A stretch of 62,560 nucleotides of DNA, from contig NZ_JALHLF010000011.1 of NCBI RefSeq assembly GCF_022832435.1, positions 1 through 62,560 of the forward strand. The letters are read 5' to 3'. The notes beneath the pieces are model-generated. The model made no database searches and was not told where the DNA came from. It saw only the letters and a list, made by a program, of their open reading frames with translations. The translations under genes were made by a program, and so were the position numbers. Positions 1 through 9,821 of the stretch are shown here, one piece after another. Origin of the DNA: Novosphingobium organovorum. GTDB taxonomy: Bacteria > Pseudomonadota > Alphaproteobacteria > Sphingomonadales > Sphingomonadaceae. The first letter of the stretch is position 1; every line of letters begins with the position of its first letter.

Positions 1-347
1 GCCTCGCCGTCGCCGGTATCGACATCACGGTCGATCGCGGCGGTGTCGATGTCGAGCGGGCGATCCTCGCCGCCGCGCCCTTCGCCGATCAGCTGGTCCG
101 TGCCCGAGGTTTCGAGCGCGGTGCGGCGCACCTCCTCACCGGGGGCCTCGGCGGGACCGCGCCCGTCGGCGGAGGGTTCGGGCGCGGCGCTTGCCACGTC
201 GAGCAGCGGATTGGCGTCGAGCGCGTCACCGATGAAGGTTTCGATTTCGAGGTTCGACAACGCCAGCAGCTTGATCGCCTGCTGGAGCTGCGGCGTCATG
301 ACGAGCGACTGGCTCTGGCGAAGGTCCAGCCTTGGCCCCAGCACCAC
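1..347 (-). CDS. rpoN: RNA polymerase sigma-54 factor, N-terminal part (cut by window edge)
   Basis: Sigma-54 directs RNA polymerase to -24/-12 promoters and needs AAA+ activators. Only about the first 115 residues lie in the window. The N-terminal region I is clear: a Gln/Leu-rich stretch with [20 protein letters not shown], then LSNLEIE, followed by an acidic, low-complexity region II. Two adjacent GTG codons (347 and 344) are the candidate starts; the first follows an in-frame stop by one codon and has GGAG about 7 bases upstream. It lies 26 bases after lptB on the same strand, the lptB-rpoN order common in proteobacteria, so the two are probably co-transcribed. The C-terminal DNA-binding and RpoN-box regions are outside the window. 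Confidence 0.9.
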   Translation of the reverse strand, partial: MVLGPRLDLRQSQSLVMTPQLQQAIKLLALSNLEIETFIGDALDANPLLDVASAAPEPSADGRGPAEAPGEEVRRTALETSGTDQLIGEGRGGEDRPLDIDTAAIDRDVDTGDGE

Positions 348-373
348 CGCTCAGCTCCCGCCGCGAGCGGGCC

Positions 374-1168
374 TCACAACGTGAAGCCCTCGCCCAGGTA
401 GAGCCGGCGCACGTTCTCGTCGGCGACCAGCGCTTCGGGGCTGCCGGCGAACAGCACCTGCCCGCCGTAGATGATGCAGGCGCGATCGACGATGTCGAGC
501 GTCTCGCGCACGTTGTGATCGGTAATCAGCACGCCGATGCCGCGCGTCTTGAGATCCGCGACAAGATGGCGGATGTCCGAGATCGACAGCGGATCGATAC
601 CCGCGAACGGTTCGTCGAGCAGCATGATGGTCGGTTTGGCAGCCAGCGCGCGCGCGATTTCGGCGCGGCGGCGTTCGCCGCCCGAAAGCGCCATCGCCGG
701 GCTCGAGCGCAGGCGGGTAAGGCCGAATTCGTCGAGCAGGCGCTCCAGCTCGCTCTGGCGCACGTCGCGGTCGGGCTCGTTGAGCTCGAGCACCGCACCG
801 ATGTTCTGTTCGACTGTCAGCCCGCGAAAGATCGAGGTTTCCTGCGGCAGATAACCCAGCCCGAGCACCGCACGGCGGTACATCGGCAGGCGCGTCACGT
901 CGACGCCGTCCATCAGGATGCGCCCCGAGTCCGGCCGTACCAGGCCCATGATCGAATAGAAGCAGGTGGTCTTGCCCGCTCCGTTCGGCCCAAGCAGGCC
1001 AAGCACTTCGCCCTTGGCGACCGACAGCGAGATGTCGGTCAGCACCGCACGCTTGTCGTAGCTCTTGGCAATCGAGATCACTTCGAGCCCATCGCCCACG
1101 GCGTCGGCGCGCGTGGCCCGGAATGGCTCGGAGGCAGGCTCGGCGGGAAGATCGGTAGTCGCTGTCAT
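374..1168 (-). CDS. lptB: LPS export ABC transporter ATP-binding protein LptB
   Basis: Cytoplasmic ATPase of the LptB2FGC complex that extracts lipopolysaccharide from the inner membrane for transport to the outer membrane. All ABC motifs are visible in 264 residues: Walker A GPNGAGKTT (about 60-68), Q-loop YLPQE (107-111), signature LSGGERRR (161-168), Walker B IMLLDEP (181-187) and H-loop TDHNVRETL (from 217), the last typical of LptB. The reading frame is open further upstream, but ATG 1168 is chosen because homology begins shortly after it and a G-run precedes it. lptA and lptC are not directly upstream here; the divergent gene at 1447 is. rpoN follows. Confidence 0.93.
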   Translation of the reverse strand: MTATTDLPAEPASEPFRATRADAVGDGLEVISIAKSYDKRAVLTDISLSVAKGEVLGLLGPNGAGKTTCFYSIMGLVRPDSGRILMDGVDVTRLPMYRRAVLGLGYLPQETSIFRGLTVEQNIGAVLELNEPDRDVRQSELERLLDEFGLTRLRSSPAMALSGGERRRAEIARALAAKPTIMLLDEPFAGIDPLSISDIRHLVADLKTRGIGVLITDHNVRETLDIVDRACIIYGGQVLFAGSPEALVADENVRRLYLGEGFTL

Positions 1169-1446
1169 CCCCCCCGATGTACGCAGCCGCTCGGGCATCG
1201 GCAAGGGCGGTTTGCGTGCCTTTTTCGGCAGGTCACATGCCGATGGCAGGTTTCGTGCATGGTCGGGCGACCTGCGCTCCGAGTCGGGGCCCGAGCAAGG
1301 CCAGCCTGCATCCCCAACGACCGGGCCGGTGGCAGCAACAATCTGTCGAAAGACTGTACCCAAAAGTTGCAAAAATGCCACGAAAACTTGATCTGGGCGC
1401 CGATCGATGGTCTATTCGACCCGCTTTCACGCTCACGAGCCCCGCC

Positions 1447-1893
1447 ATGGACAGGAACAAGCCGCCCGCCGCGATGAGAACGCCCCACCCCGACCCCACC
1501 GCTCCGGCGCAATCGCCCCTGGCTCCGTCCGTGCCGACACACGCCGGGCGCCCGCCCGCCGCGCCGATCGACTGGCGCCGCCGGATGAGCGATCACATCG
1601 CCTACGCGCTGCTCGTCTACACGGCCCTCCAGATTTTCGTGACGATCGGCGCGCTCAAGGCGGGCGAAGGCTCGCTGCTGCCCTACTTCGCGCTGATCGT
1701 GCTGGTCATGGCGATCATTCCCGCCTGCCGCCACTTCGAGGCGCGCTGGAACCGGCTGACCGACCGCGAAGCGCGCGACCCCGCGCTGGCCGCCACCTAC
1801 CGGCGCGACCGGGCGGGCATCTGGGCCATCGCCATCGGCCTGCCCTTCGTGCTGACCGGGGTGTTCAAGCTGCTCGCCCTGCTGTTTTCCTGA
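1447..1893 (+). CDS. Hypothetical membrane protein with a disordered Pro-rich N-terminus
   Basis: About 148 residues. A Pro/Ala-rich N-terminal 45 residues precedes two hydrophobic segments (near AYALLVYTALQIFVTIGAL and LLPYFALIVLVMAIIP), a charged segment with WRRRM, HFEARWNRL and YRRDRAG, and a last hydrophobic segment WAIAIGLPFVLTGVFKLLAL. This predicts three membrane helices. Family not recognised. ATG 1474 is an alternative start. The gene is divergent from lptB across 278 bases that show no further feature. The position of the hydrophobic segments and the coding-like frame make it a real gene; no function can be given. Confidence 0.6.
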   Translation: MDRNKPPAAMRTPHPDPTAPAQSPLAPSVPTHAGRPPAAPIDWRRRMSDHIAYALLVYTALQIFVTIGALKAGEGSLLPYFALIVLVMAIIPACRHFEARWNRLTDREARDPALAATYRRDRAGIWAIAIGLPFVLTGVFKLLALLFS

Positions 1894-2099
1894 TCCCGCC
1901 CGCTCCCGGACCGCGCATCCCGGGTCGCCTGCCCCGCCGCAGCGGTCCGATCGGCCACCCCATCCCCCCGCTTCCGGGCAAAAACCACGGCTGACCATTT
2001 GCGCTTGGGCGCTGCGGACACTACCTCGTCACGCTCAAGGCATTGCGGTGCCCGCACACCCCGACCAGGGCGCCAACGCGATTTGGAGAGAATAGAGAC

Positions 2100-3446
2100 A
2101 TGCTCAGCCCGCAGCAGGCCCAGGACCGTGCGCAGGACCTGGTCGAACGCGCCCGCCGCGCCGGAGCCGACGCCGCCGATGCGATCTACGCCGCCAACGC
2201 CTCCGAAGGCATCCAGATCCGGCTCGGCAAGCTCGAGGACGTCGAGCGTTCGGAAAGCGAGCACATCGCCCTGCGCGTCTTTGCGGGCAAGCGCTCGGCC
2301 TCGATCGGCTCGTCCGACCTGTCACCCGCCGCGCTCGACGAACTGGCCGAGCGCGCGATCGCGATGGCCCGCCTCGCCCCCGAGGACGCCTACGCCGGGC
2401 TCGCCCCGGCTGAGCGGCTCAGCCACGCCCCCTGGCCCGAACTCGACATGATCGACCCGGCCGAACCCACCCCGCAGACCCTGCGCGCGCTTGCCGAAGA
2501 AGGCGAGGACGCCGCGCGCGCGGTGGCGGGCGTGACCAATTCGGACGGCGCCTCGGCCAGCGCCGGGCGCGGTGTCTTCGCGCTCGCCACCAGCCACGGT
2601 TTTTCGGGCGGCTACGCCTCGACCAACCACTCGATCAGCGTCTCGGTGGTCGCTGGCGAAGGCCAGGCCAAGCAGCGCGACAACGCCTGGCGCCAGGCCC
2701 ATCACGCGCACGACCTGCCCTCAGCCGCCGAGATCGGCACGCTCGCGGGGACGCGCGCGGTAGGCCGGCTCAACCCCGGCCGGGTCAAGAGCGGGCCGCT
2801 GCCCGTGGTGTTCGACCCGCGCGTCGCCGGAACGCTCGTCGGCCATCTGCTTGGCGCGATTTCGGGCAGCGCCATCGCCCGGCGATCGAGCTTCCTGCTC
2901 GACAAGCTGGGGGCCCAGATCTTCCGCCCCGGCACCGTGATCGGCGAGGATTCGCATCGCCCGCGCGGGCTGCGCTCGCGCCCGTTCGACGGCGAGGGCC
3001 TGCCCACGCGCACCGGAAACCTCGTCGAGGATGGACGGATCACCGGCTGGCTGCTCGACAGCGCCTCGGCGCGCCAGCTCGGGCTCGAGCCGACCGGCCA
3101 CGCGGCGCGCAGCGGGGGTGGGTCGCCCTCGGTCTCGGTGGGCAACGTCCACCTTGGCGCGGGGACGCTGTCGCCCAGCGAACTGATGGCCGACATCAAG
3201 GACGGGATCTACGTGACCGAGCTGATCGGCCAGGGCGTCAACGGCGTGACGGGCGATTACAGCCGGGGCGCATCGGGCTTTCGCATCGTGGACGGGCAGC
3301 TGGCTGGCCCGGTCGCCGAACTGACCGTGGCGGGCAACCTGCTGGCGATGTTCGCCGAACTGACCCCGGCCAACGATCTTGAATGGTACCGCGCGATCAA
3401 CGTGCCGACCCTTCGCATCGACGGGATGACGGTGGCGGGCGAATAG
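2100..3446 (+). CDS. pmbA: TldE/PmbA subunit of the TldD-TldE metalloprotease
   Basis: 448 residues, usual length for PmbA/TldE. In the TldD/TldE heterodimer it works with the catalytic TldD subunit to degrade or mature small peptides (microcin B17, CcdA in E. coli). The family signatures are an N-terminal half ending near VSVVAGEG and a C-terminal barrel region with PVVFDPRVAGTLVGHLLGA, GRSRP-type loops (RSRPFDGEGLPTR) and ELTVAGNLLAMF. The HExxxH metal site of TldD is absent, as expected. ATG 2100 follows a GGAGAG site. The partner tldD lies at 23519 on the same strand, so the two subunits are encoded about 20 kb apart. Confidence 0.9.
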   Translation: MLSPQQAQDRAQDLVERARRAGADAADAIYAANASEGIQIRLGKLEDVERSESEHIALRVFAGKRSASIGSSDLSPAALDELAERAIAMARLAPEDAYAGLAPAERLSHAPWPELDMIDPAEPTPQTLRALAEEGEDAARAVAGVTNSDGASASAGRGVFALATSHGFSGGYASTNHSISVSVVAGEGQAKQRDNAWRQAHHAHDLPSAAEIGTLAGTRAVGRLNPGRVKSGPLPVVFDPRVAGTLVGHLLGAISGSAIARRSSFLLDKLGAQIFRPGTVIGEDSHRPRGLRSRPFDGEGLPTRTGNLVEDGRITGWLLDSASARQLGLEPTGHAARSGGGSPSVSVGNVHLGAGTLSPSELMADIKDGIYVTELIGQGVNGVTGDYSRGASGFRIVDGQLAGPVAELTVAGNLLAMFAELTPANDLEWYRAINVPTLRIDGMTVAGE

Positions 3447-3557
3447 CCCGCCGCCCCCGGCGCGCGCAAAAGCGCCCGCACAAGCAAGAGCGGCCCCGCT
3501 GGAGATCCTCCGCGAGACATTCAAACACTGTCCATGTAGGTAAAAAGGCTGTAAAAC

Positions 3558-3632
3558 TGGAGCGGGCGAAGGGATTCGAACCCTCGACCCCAACCTTGGC
3601 AAGGTTGTGCTCTACCCCTGAGCTACGCCCGC
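3558..3632 (-). tRNA. tRNA-Gly (anticodon GCC)
   Basis: On the minus strand the sequence folds as a cloverleaf: acceptor stem GCGGGCG/CGCCCGC, D-arm with GCTC...GAGC, anticodon loop CTTGCCAAG giving anticodon GCC, and T-arm with GGTTCGAATCC. CCA is encoded at the 3' end (3558-3560). It stands alone between pmbA and the thioredoxin gene and reads against both. Confidence 0.97.
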
Positions 3633-3844
3633 TCTGGCGCCTTGTCCGGAAGGCTTTCGAAGCGCCGTGCGCTCCACCGCTTCCGGGGGGAGGCGGCCCA
3701 TTAGCAGCGGCTTTCGAACCCGGCAAGCGCAAAATGAAAGAATTTGCGCAAAATTCCGATTTGCCCTCCCCGTGCCTTAAACCCCCTTCACAAACCCGCA
3801 CCGAATGTCGATCTAGGCGCCTTTAGGATGCGGGAGCAGTTGCA

Positions 3845-4756
3845 GTGGCCAGCATGGGTCTGAATATCGAAGAGCAGAAGGCCGTGGACCGGTTCCGCAA
3901 GGACATCGTCGAACCCTCGATGACCCAGCTCGTCATTCTCGACTTCTGGGCCGAATGGTGCGGTCCGTGCAAGGCGCTCGCCCCGGTGCTCGACAAGGTC
4001 GCCGCCGAATACGCCGACAAGGGCGTGGTGCTCGCCAAGATCAACGTCGATGAAGAGCAGTTCATCGCCTCGCAGTTCCAGGTCCGCTCGATCCCGACGG
4101 TCTATGCGATGTTCCAGGGCCAGCCGGTCGCCGACCTGACCCAGGCGCGCAGCGAATCGCAGCTCAAGGCAACGCTCGACCAGCTGCTCTCGCAGCTCCC
4201 GGTCCAGCCCGGCGGCCAGCCGCCCAAGCCCGACATCACCCCGCTGCTCGCCATGGGCGAGGAAGCGCTTGCCCAAGGCGATGCCGAACAGGCCGCCGGG
4301 GTCTACATGCAGATCCTCCAGGCCGTGCCCGACAGCGTCGAAGCGGTCGCCGGGCTCGTGCGCAGCTTCGTCGCCGGGGATCGCATCGCCGAGGCCGAGC
4401 AGCTGCTCGCCAGCCTCGAGCCCGAGATGGCGAGCGATGCGCATCTCGATCGCGCGCGCAAGACGCTCGAGCTGGCCAAGGCCAAGCCCGAGGACGGCGA
4501 ACTCGCCGCGCTGCGCGCCGCCGCGCAAGGCAACCCGGCCGACATGGACGCGCAGTTCGCTTTTGCCAGCGCGGCGTTTGCCGCGGGCGAGCGCGATGCC
4601 GCGGCCGACACGCTGCTGGCCATGGTCGCTGCGGATCGCACCTGGAACGACGGCGCGGCGCGCACCAAGCTGCTCGAGATCTTCGAGGCCGTCGGGCTCG
4701 AGGATCCCTGGGCAGCGGCTACCCGGCGCAGGCTCTCCACGATCCTGTTCGGCTGA
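3845..4756 (+). CDS. cnoX: CnoX/YbbN-type thioredoxin-fold co-chaperone
   Basis: 303 residues: an N-terminal thioredoxin domain (about 10-125) with the intact redox motif WCGPC (38-42) and the cis-proline loop SIPTVYAM, then a C-terminal helical repeat region like the TPR part of E. coli CnoX (YbbN). CnoX combines holdase and thiol-protection functions and delivers substrates to GroEL. Many alphaproteobacterial members keep both active-site cysteines, unlike E. coli SXXC, and this one does. The start is GTG 3845 or ATG 3854. The next gene begins 27 bases downstream, so an operon is likely. The symbol is by family; function is not shown by sequence. Confidence 0.82.
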   Translation: MASMGLNIEEQKAVDRFRKDIVEPSMTQLVILDFWAEWCGPCKALAPVLDKVAAEYADKGVVLAKINVDEEQFIASQFQVRSIPTVYAMFQGQPVADLTQARSESQLKATLDQLLSQLPVQPGGQPPKPDITPLLAMGEEALAQGDAEQAAGVYMQILQAVPDSVEAVAGLVRSFVAGDRIAEAEQLLASLEPEMASDAHLDRARKTLELAKAKPEDGELAALRAAAQGNPADMDAQFAFASAAFAAGERDAAADTLLAMVAADRTWNDGAARTKLLEIFEAVGLEDPWAAATRRRLSTILFG

Positions 4757-4783
4757 GCCGGACCAGCGGAAGGTAGGCGGACC

Positions 4784-5398
4784 TTGGCGCGCATCACGAT
4801 CTTTCCCCTGACCGGTGCGGTGCTCTACCCCAACCTTCAGCTGCCACTGCACATCTTCGAGCCCCGTTACCGCGCCATGGTCAGCGATGCCCTCGCGCGC
4901 GATCGGCTGATCGGGATGATCCAGCCGCAGCGCCCGCAGGAAGGCGCCCCGCTCTATTCGGTGGGGTGCCTGGGGCGGATCGGCGAGGTCGAGGCGCTGG
5001 AAGACGGGCGCTACAATATCATCCTCGAAGGCGAGCGGCTGTTTCGCATTACCCGCGAACTGGCCGTCAGTACCCCGTTCCGCCAGGTCGAGGCCGAGTT
5101 CATCGACGAGCCCGAGGACACCCCGCTCGCCCCGGTCGAACGCGCCTCGTTCGAACGCGAGGCCCGCCGCTTCGCCGAACGGCAGGGCTACGCGGTGGAT
5201 TGGGAGCAGGTCTCGCGGCTCGACGACGTCTCGCTCATCAACGGGGTTTCGCAGATCGCGCCGTTCGATCCCGCCTCGAAGCAAGGCCTGCTCGAAGCCG
5301 GATCGCTCGCCGCGCGGTGCGAAATGCTGGTTCAGCTGATGCAGTTCTACGGCCGGCGCGGCGAACGCGACGAGGACGACGGCGCCACGCTGCAATAG
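4784..5398 (+). CDS. LON peptidase substrate-binding (N-) domain protein
   Basis: 204-residue stand-alone Lon N-terminal domain. The opening ITIFPLTGAVLYPNLQLPLHIFEPRY is the classical start of the family, followed by RLIGMIQP, GCLGRIGEVEALEDGRYNIIL and EGERLFRI. There is no ATPase or protease domain. It may act as an adaptor or be involved in protein quality control, which would fit its neighbour CnoX; no specific role is established. The start is TTG 4784, preceded by a purine-rich stretch with GGAAGGTAGGCGG; no ATG lies at a suitable place near the conserved start. Confidence 0.85.
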   Translation: MARITIFPLTGAVLYPNLQLPLHIFEPRYRAMVSDALARDRLIGMIQPQRPQEGAPLYSVGCLGRIGEVEALEDGRYNIILEGERLFRITRELAVSTPFRQVEAEFIDEPEDTPLAPVERASFEREARRFAERQGYAVDWEQVSRLDDVSLINGVSQIAPFDPASKQGLLEAGSLAARCEMLVQLMQFYGRRGERDEDDGATLQ

Positions 5399-5416
5399 TG
5401 CTGCCGCGAATCGCTG

Positions 5417-6043
5417 TCAGCTCAGCAGCGTCGCCTTGAGCCCGTCCAGCACGTATTGCGTGGCCAGCGCGGCCAGCAGCACGCCGAGCAGGCGGGTGAT
5501 GACCGCCTCGACGTTCTCGCCCAGGATGCGCATCAGCGGCCCTGCGGCGGCAAGCGCGGCGAAGGTGAGCACCAGCACGCACAGCATCGCGGCAAGCACC
5601 GCCAGGGTCGCCTCGGTGCCGTGCGCGCGCGCGGTCAGCAGCATGATGGTGGCGATCGAGCCCGGCCCGGCGATCATCGGCATGGCCATCGGAAAGACCG
5701 ACACATCGTCCACTTCGGTGTGCTGGGCCTTGTGCTTCTCGACCCGTTCCTCGCGCCGCTTGGTGCGCTTCTCGAACACCATCTCGATGGCGATGACGAA
5801 GAGCATGATCCCGCCCGCAATGCGGAACGCGTCGAGCTCGATGTGCAGCGCGCCCAGCAACTGCTCGCCGAACAGGGCGAAGACCAGCAGGATCGACGCC
5901 GAGATCAGACAGGCCCGGCCCGCCATGGTGACCGCCTGACGGCGGCTGGCCCCGGCCGACAGCCCGGCATAGATCGGCGCGCAACCCAGCGGGTCGATGA
6001 CCACGAAGAACGCGGTGAACGCGCTGACGAACAATTCGATCAT
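5417..6043 (-). CDS. MarC family integral membrane protein
   Basis: 208 residues with six hydrophobic segments. The family marks are the N-terminal FFVVIDPLGCAPIY, the central SVFPMAMPMIAGPGSIATIM, and C-terminal ITRLLGVLLAALATQYVLDGL. MarC/UPF0056 proteins are inner-membrane proteins of unknown transport function; the old multiple-antibiotic-resistance link was not upheld. Its ATG overlaps the stop of the upstream NTF2-like gene (ATGA), so it is the last member of the translationally coupled run yggT-folD-NTF2-marC. Confidence 0.88.
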   Translation of the reverse strand: MIELFVSAFTAFFVVIDPLGCAPIYAGLSAGASRRQAVTMAGRACLISASILLVFALFGEQLLGALHIELDAFRIAGGIMLFVIAIEMVFEKRTKRREERVEKHKAQHTEVDDVSVFPMAMPMIAGPGSIATIMLLTARAHGTEATLAVLAAMLCVLVLTFAALAAAGPLMRILGENVEAVITRLLGVLLAALATQYVLDGLKATLLS

Positions 6044-6798
6044 GGATTCCCCCCGGCGCCGTTCGCGCCTACCGCCCCGGCAGCGGCGCCCGTATACGTC
6101 AATTGCCTGTCCTCGCCATCGCTGAGCACGGTGACGACGAGTTTGGTCTCGCCCGAAGGCTGCGTGGCATAGCGCCAGCGCAGCGTCCCGTCGACCGAGC
6201 GCCCCTGCGAGGGCGGCCCCTCGGCGGTCACGCGGATCTCCTCCTCGCTGTCCGGCTTCTTGCCGCCGGGCACCGCCCAGGGCTGCGGCGCGGGGCAATC
6301 GGTGACTTTCGCGCGCACGAATTCGGGGATCGCGACCGGCTCGGCGCTCGGCGCGCCAAGGTCCACCACCCAGCGGTAGTCGCCCTTCTTGGGCCGCTGC
6401 TTCCAGATCGTGGTGTAGCGCCCGTGCGTGCCGTCGCTGCGGGTCCACCCGCCGCTCGTCAGCCCCATCGTGCCATCGCAGCTGATCCACACCTCGCTCG
6501 GCTGCCATTGCAGCTGTCCAGGCGGGTCCTTGCGCCCCCCGAGCCAGCCTTGCGCGAGCACCGGCTGCGGCACGAAGAGCACCGCTGTCTCATCCGCGAA
6601 ATCGCGAAACGCGGCCCACTGTCCCTTCTCCCGCACCCGGCGGTTGAAGGCCAGTTCGGTGGCGACGAGCGCGCTGGGGTTGGCCGTTCCCGCGCCCGCA
6701 GGCCCCGCCGGACGCCGCTCGCGCGCGTCGAGGCCGCCCACGGGAGCGAGCGCGCCTGCGATCAGCGCCAGCGTCACGAGACCGCGCGTGCGGATCAA
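6040..6798 (-). CDS. Exported NTF2/SnoaL-like (DUF4440-type) protein
   Basis: 252 residues with a signal-peptide-like N-terminus ([18 protein letters not shown]) and a body that resembles the DUF4440/NTF2-like fold: [40 protein letters not shown], and later [19 protein letters not shown]. Such domains often bind small ligands. The second half (after about 170) has no recognised family. Start: TTG 6798 overlaps the folD stop as TTGA; GTG codons a few residues later are alternatives but would cut the signal peptide. Probably periplasmic. Function unknown. Confidence 0.72.
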   Translation of the reverse strand: MIRTRGLVTLALIAGALAPVGGLDARERRPAGPAGAGTANPSALVATELAFNRRVREKGQWAAFRDFADETAVLFVPQPVLAQGWLGGRKDPPGQLQWQPSEVWISCDGTMGLTSGGWTRSDGTHGRYTTIWKQRPKKGDYRWVVDLGAPSAEPVAIPEFVRAKVTDCPAPQPWAVPGGKKPDSEEEIRVTAEGPPSQGRSVDGTLRWRYATQPSGETKLVVTVLSDGEDRQLTYTGAAAGAVGANGAGGNP

Positions 6799-7688
6799 AT
6801 CGCGCTCTCGTCCAGCGCGATCCCGGCGTTGCGGTGGGCAGCGACGATGGTGTTGCGCAAAAGGACCGCGATGGTCATCGGACCGACCCCGCCCGGTACC
6901 GGGGTGATGGCGCCGGCCACCGTGCTGGCCGAGGCGAAATCGACATCGCCGACCAGCCGCGACTTGCCTTCCTGCGCGCCCGCGACGCGGTTGATGCCCA
7001 CGTCGATGACCGTGGCGCCCGGCTTGATCCATTCGCCCTTGACCATTTCGGGCCGACCGACGGCGGCGACCACGATGTCGGCGCGACGCACCACATCGGG
7101 CAGATCCCTGGTCCGGCTGTGCGCGACGGTGACCGTGCAGCTTTCGGCGATAAGCAACTGCGCCATCGGCTTGCCCACGATGTTCGAGCGCCCGATGACC
7201 ACCGCGTCGAGCCCGGAGAGCGAGCCGAGCTGGTCCTTGAGCAGCATCACGCAGCCCAGCGGCGTGCAGGGCACGAAGCCCGGCAGCCCGGTCGCCAGAC
7301 GCCCGACGTTGACGACGTGAAACCCGTCGACGTCCTTATCCGGGTTGATCGTGGCGATCACCTTCTGCTCGTTCATGTGCGCGGGGAGCGGCAACTGGAC
7401 GAGGATGCCATCGACCGCCGGATCGGCGTTGAGCGTCTCGACCAGCGCCAGCAGGTCCGCCTCGCTCGTCTCGGCGGGCAGCTTGTGTTCGAAGCTTTCC
7501 ATGCCGCAGGCGATCGTCTGCTTGCCCTTGTTGCGCACGTAGACCTGGCTGGCCGGGTCCTCGCCGACCAGGACCACCGCGAGCCCCGCCTTGCGGCCGG
7601 CGGCGGCTTCGAACGCGCTCGCCAGAACGCCGATACGCTCGCGAAGACCGGCCGCGAAGGCCTTTCCGTCAATGATCGACGCGCTCAT
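6795..7688 (-). CDS. folD: Bifunctional methylenetetrahydrofolate dehydrogenase / methenyltetrahydrofolate cyclohydrolase
   Basis: 297 residues, the standard FolD length. It interconverts 5,10-methylene-THF and 10-formyl-THF in the cytosol and so supplies one-carbon units for purines and formyl-Met; methylene-THF is also the substrate of MetF, encoded at 53913. Motifs: VYVRNKGK with the catalytic Lys (about 50-57), [10 protein letters not shown] (about 108), [15 protein letters not shown] for NADP binding (about 170), and [10 protein letters not shown] near residue 265. ATG 7688 overlaps the yggT stop by one base (TGATG), indicating translational coupling. Confidence 0.96.
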   Translation of the reverse strand: MSASIIDGKAFAAGLRERIGVLASAFEAAAGRKAGLAVVLVGEDPASQVYVRNKGKQTIACGMESFEHKLPAETSEADLLALVETLNADPAVDGILVQLPLPAHMNEQKVIATINPDKDVDGFHVVNVGRLATGLPGFVPCTPLGCVMLLKDQLGSLSGLDAVVIGRSNIVGKPMAQLLIAESCTVTVAHSRTRDLPDVVRRADIVVAAVGRPEMVKGEWIKPGATVIDVGINRVAGAQEGKSRLVGDVDFASASTVAGAITPVPGGVGPMTIAVLLRNTIVAAHRNAGIALDESAI

Positions 7689-7984
7689 CAGGCGTAACTG
7701 CTTGCAGCAAGACCACTCAGGATGATCTTGAGGATATTGAGACCCACGATCAGCACCAGCGGCGAAAAATCGATCGCGCCGGTGTTGGGCAGGAACTTGC
7801 GGATCGGGCGCAGCAGCGGCTCGAGCACCGCGTTCAGGCCCTGGTAGATCCCGGCGACGAACTGGTTGTGCATGTTGACGACATTGAACGCGATCAGCAG
7901 GCCGAGCACGAACTGCACGATCACCACGAAGACGATGATGTTCACGAGGTAATCGATGATCTGGTAGAGCGTGTAGAAGAGCAA
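7688..7984 (-). CDS. YggT family membrane protein
   Basis: 98 residues. YggT proteins are small inner-membrane proteins linked to osmotic stress and cell-envelope or division-site organisation. Visible here are two hydrophobic regions ([20 protein letters not shown] and [17 protein letters not shown]) around the family motif [23 protein letters not shown]. The start is TTG 7984, with AGGAG 7-8 bases upstream; a longer frame exists upstream but is not conserved-looking. First gene of the tight operon with folD. Confidence 0.88.
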   Translation of the reverse strand: MLFYTLYQIIDYLVNIIVFVVIVQFVLGLLIAFNVVNMHNQFVAGIYQGLNAVLEPLLRPIRKFLPNTGAIDFSPLVLIVGLNILKIILSGLAASSYA

Positions 7985-8212
7985 GCCTTGCTCCTTTCCT
8001 GCTGAAACGGGTCTGCACCCGGTCCGCGCGTGAACGCGCGCGGGTGGAATGGCCGCGCTGATAGCCCAAGCGCCCCGATTCCGGCAAGAGCGGCTCTGCA
8101 ATGCGCCATCGTGGATCGACGAGGGGTCAGGAACGGACTGAACGGCGCGCATCCGGCCCGGCCACTCCGAGCCCGACCACAGCCGGTCATGCCTGTCCTT
8201 TTCGGCGACGCG

Positions 8213-8770
8213 TTACTGCGTCAGCGTGGAGGTGCGCTCGATCCGCCAGTTGAGCTGCTCTTCGCTCGCCCCGGGAACATCGTTCACGCGGCGCAGCACG
8301 ATCGTGCCGCGCTTGGAGGGGCGTCCATCCGCAAAGTCGATCACGATCGGCGCTTCGTAATAGAGCGAGCCCGCCGCACCGGCGTTGTCCCCCTTGCCCA
8401 CCGCGATGCGGGGTCCCGCCTTGCCGCCGAATTCGTCGCGCAGCTTTTCGGGCGTCATCTGCGCATCCAGGCTCCACGCCTTGGCGGCGTCGATCCAGTC
8501 ACCCAGGCGAATGGCGTTGGTGTAATAGCGCAGCAGGCGTTCGGGATCGCGCCGCTCGGTCAGGGCATCCATGTCGAGCGCGCTGGCGATCCCGCCCGAT
8601 GCCGCCGCGGTGGCATCGGCACTGGGCTGGACCTCGGGAACCAGCACGTCGGCCGCCGCCGCGCCCGTCGCGCCCTCACTGGGCTGCGTTGCGGGGGTCT
8701 GCGAATCGCACCCGGCGAGCAGCAGGGCTGCGCTGCACAGCAGGGTGGCGATGACGGCTTGGGTACGCAT
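8213..8770 (-). CDS. Hypothetical lipoprotein
   Basis: 185 residues. The N-terminus is a lipoprotein signal peptide with lipobox LLAGC (Cys about 21), followed by a Thr/Ala/Ser-rich linker to about residue 65 and a compact domain with RLLRYYTNAIRLGDWIDAAKAWS, MTPEKLRDEFGGKAGPRI, and a beta-rich end RGTIVLRRVNDVPG...WRIERTSTL. No family recognised; the last part looks like an extracytoplasmic ligand- or stress-related domain. It follows argB by 37 bases and may be co-transcribed. Export and anchoring are predicted from sequence; function unknown. Confidence 0.72.
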   Translation of the reverse strand: MRTQAVIATLLCSAALLLAGCDSQTPATQPSEGATGAAAADVLVPEVQPSADATAAASGGIASALDMDALTERRDPERLLRYYTNAIRLGDWIDAAKAWSLDAQMTPEKLRDEFGGKAGPRIAVGKGDNAGAAGSLYYEAPIVIDFADGRPSKRGTIVLRRVNDVPGASEEQLNWRIERTSTLTQ

Positions 8771-8807
8771 GGCGGTGAATATTGCCTTTTCTTGCCCGTA
8801 GTTGCTT

Positions 8808-9719
8808 TCAGATGGCGGCCGGACCCGATCGGATCAAGGTGCCAGCCCCCTCTTGCGTGAATATTTCGAGAAGCATGGCATGCGAGACACGCCCGTCAAG
8901 CACGACGGCCGCCTCGCAGCCCGCCTCGACCGCGAGAACGCAGGTTTCCAGCTTGGGGATCATGCCCCCCGAAATCGTGCCATTCGCCTGCAACTCGGCA
9001 ATGTCCGCCGGGCGCAGGTCGGTCAGCAGGTTGCCCTGCTTGTCGAGCACGCCGTGCACGTCGGTCAGCAGGAACAGCCGCGCCGCGCCGAGCGCGGCGG
9101 CAATCGCGCCCGCCATGGTATCGGCGTTGACGTTGTAGGTTTCGCCATCGGCGCCCGTGGCGATCGGCGCGATCACCGGGATCATGCCCGAGGCCGAAAT
9201 CGTCTCGATCACGCTGGTGTCGATCCGCTCCGGCTCGCCGACATAGCCCAAGTCGACGACCCGCTCGATCAGGCTGTCGGGGTCCTTCTTGGTGCGCTGG
9301 ACCTTGCGCGCGGTGACCATCTTGCCATCCTTGCCCGAGATGCCCATCGCCCGGCCGCCTGCCTTGGCGATCCAGCCCACGATCTCCTTGTTGATCGCGC
9401 CCGACAGGACCATTTCGGCGACTTGCGCGGTTTCCTTGTCGGTCACGCGCAAGCCGTCGACGAACTGGCTTTCCACGCCCACCTTCTTGAGCATCGCACC
9501 GATCTGCGGGCCGCCGCCGTGCACCACCACGGGGTTGATGCCCACCGCCTTGAGCAGGACGATGTCCTCGGCAAAGTCGTGCGCGAGTTCGGGATCGCCC
9601 ATGGCGTGACCGCCATACTTTACGACGAACGTGCACCCGGCATAGCGCTGCATGTAGGGCAGTGCGTCGACGAGGGTTTCGGCTTTTGCAAGCAGAGCGG
9701 GATCGTGAGGATTCGGCAT
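8808..9719 (-). CDS. argB: Acetylglutamate kinase
   Basis: Second step of arginine biosynthesis: phosphorylates N-acetylglutamate with ATP. 303 residues, in the range of the arginine-sensitive hexameric type, with an N-terminal helix extension before the catalytic core. Motifs: [11 protein letters not shown] (about 29-39), [14 protein letters not shown] (about 60-75), [43 protein letters not shown], and [12 protein letters not shown]. The terminal helix and length suggest feedback inhibition by arginine, as in other long ArgB proteins (inference). Confidence 0.96.
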   Translation of the reverse strand: MPNPHDPALLAKAETLVDALPYMQRYAGCTFVVKYGGHAMGDPELAHDFAEDIVLLKAVGINPVVVHGGGPQIGAMLKKVGVESQFVDGLRVTDKETAQVAEMVLSGAINKEIVGWIAKAGGRAMGISGKDGKMVTARKVQRTKKDPDSLIERVVDLGYVGEPERIDTSVIETISASGMIPVIAPIATGADGETYNVNADTMAGAIAAALGAARLFLLTDVHGVLDKQGNLLTDLRPADIAELQANGTISGGMIPKLETCVLAVEAGCEAAVVLDGRVSHAMLLEIFTQEGAGTLIRSGPAAI

Positions 9720-9821
9720 GGGCCCGCTTTACCCCTCCTGACGCGGAATTGAAGGTTTTTTATGCCCTTTTTCGTGCATGGCGCGCAAGTAACCGGCCGC
9801 CGAACGGCACATCGTGCCCAA

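Noticed and set aside
3788..5395. 535-codon open frame antisense to the thioredoxin and LON-domain genes
   Set aside because: Composition is the shadow of a high-GC gene (His/Arg/Gly/Leu-rich), no family motifs, and both opposite genes are clear.
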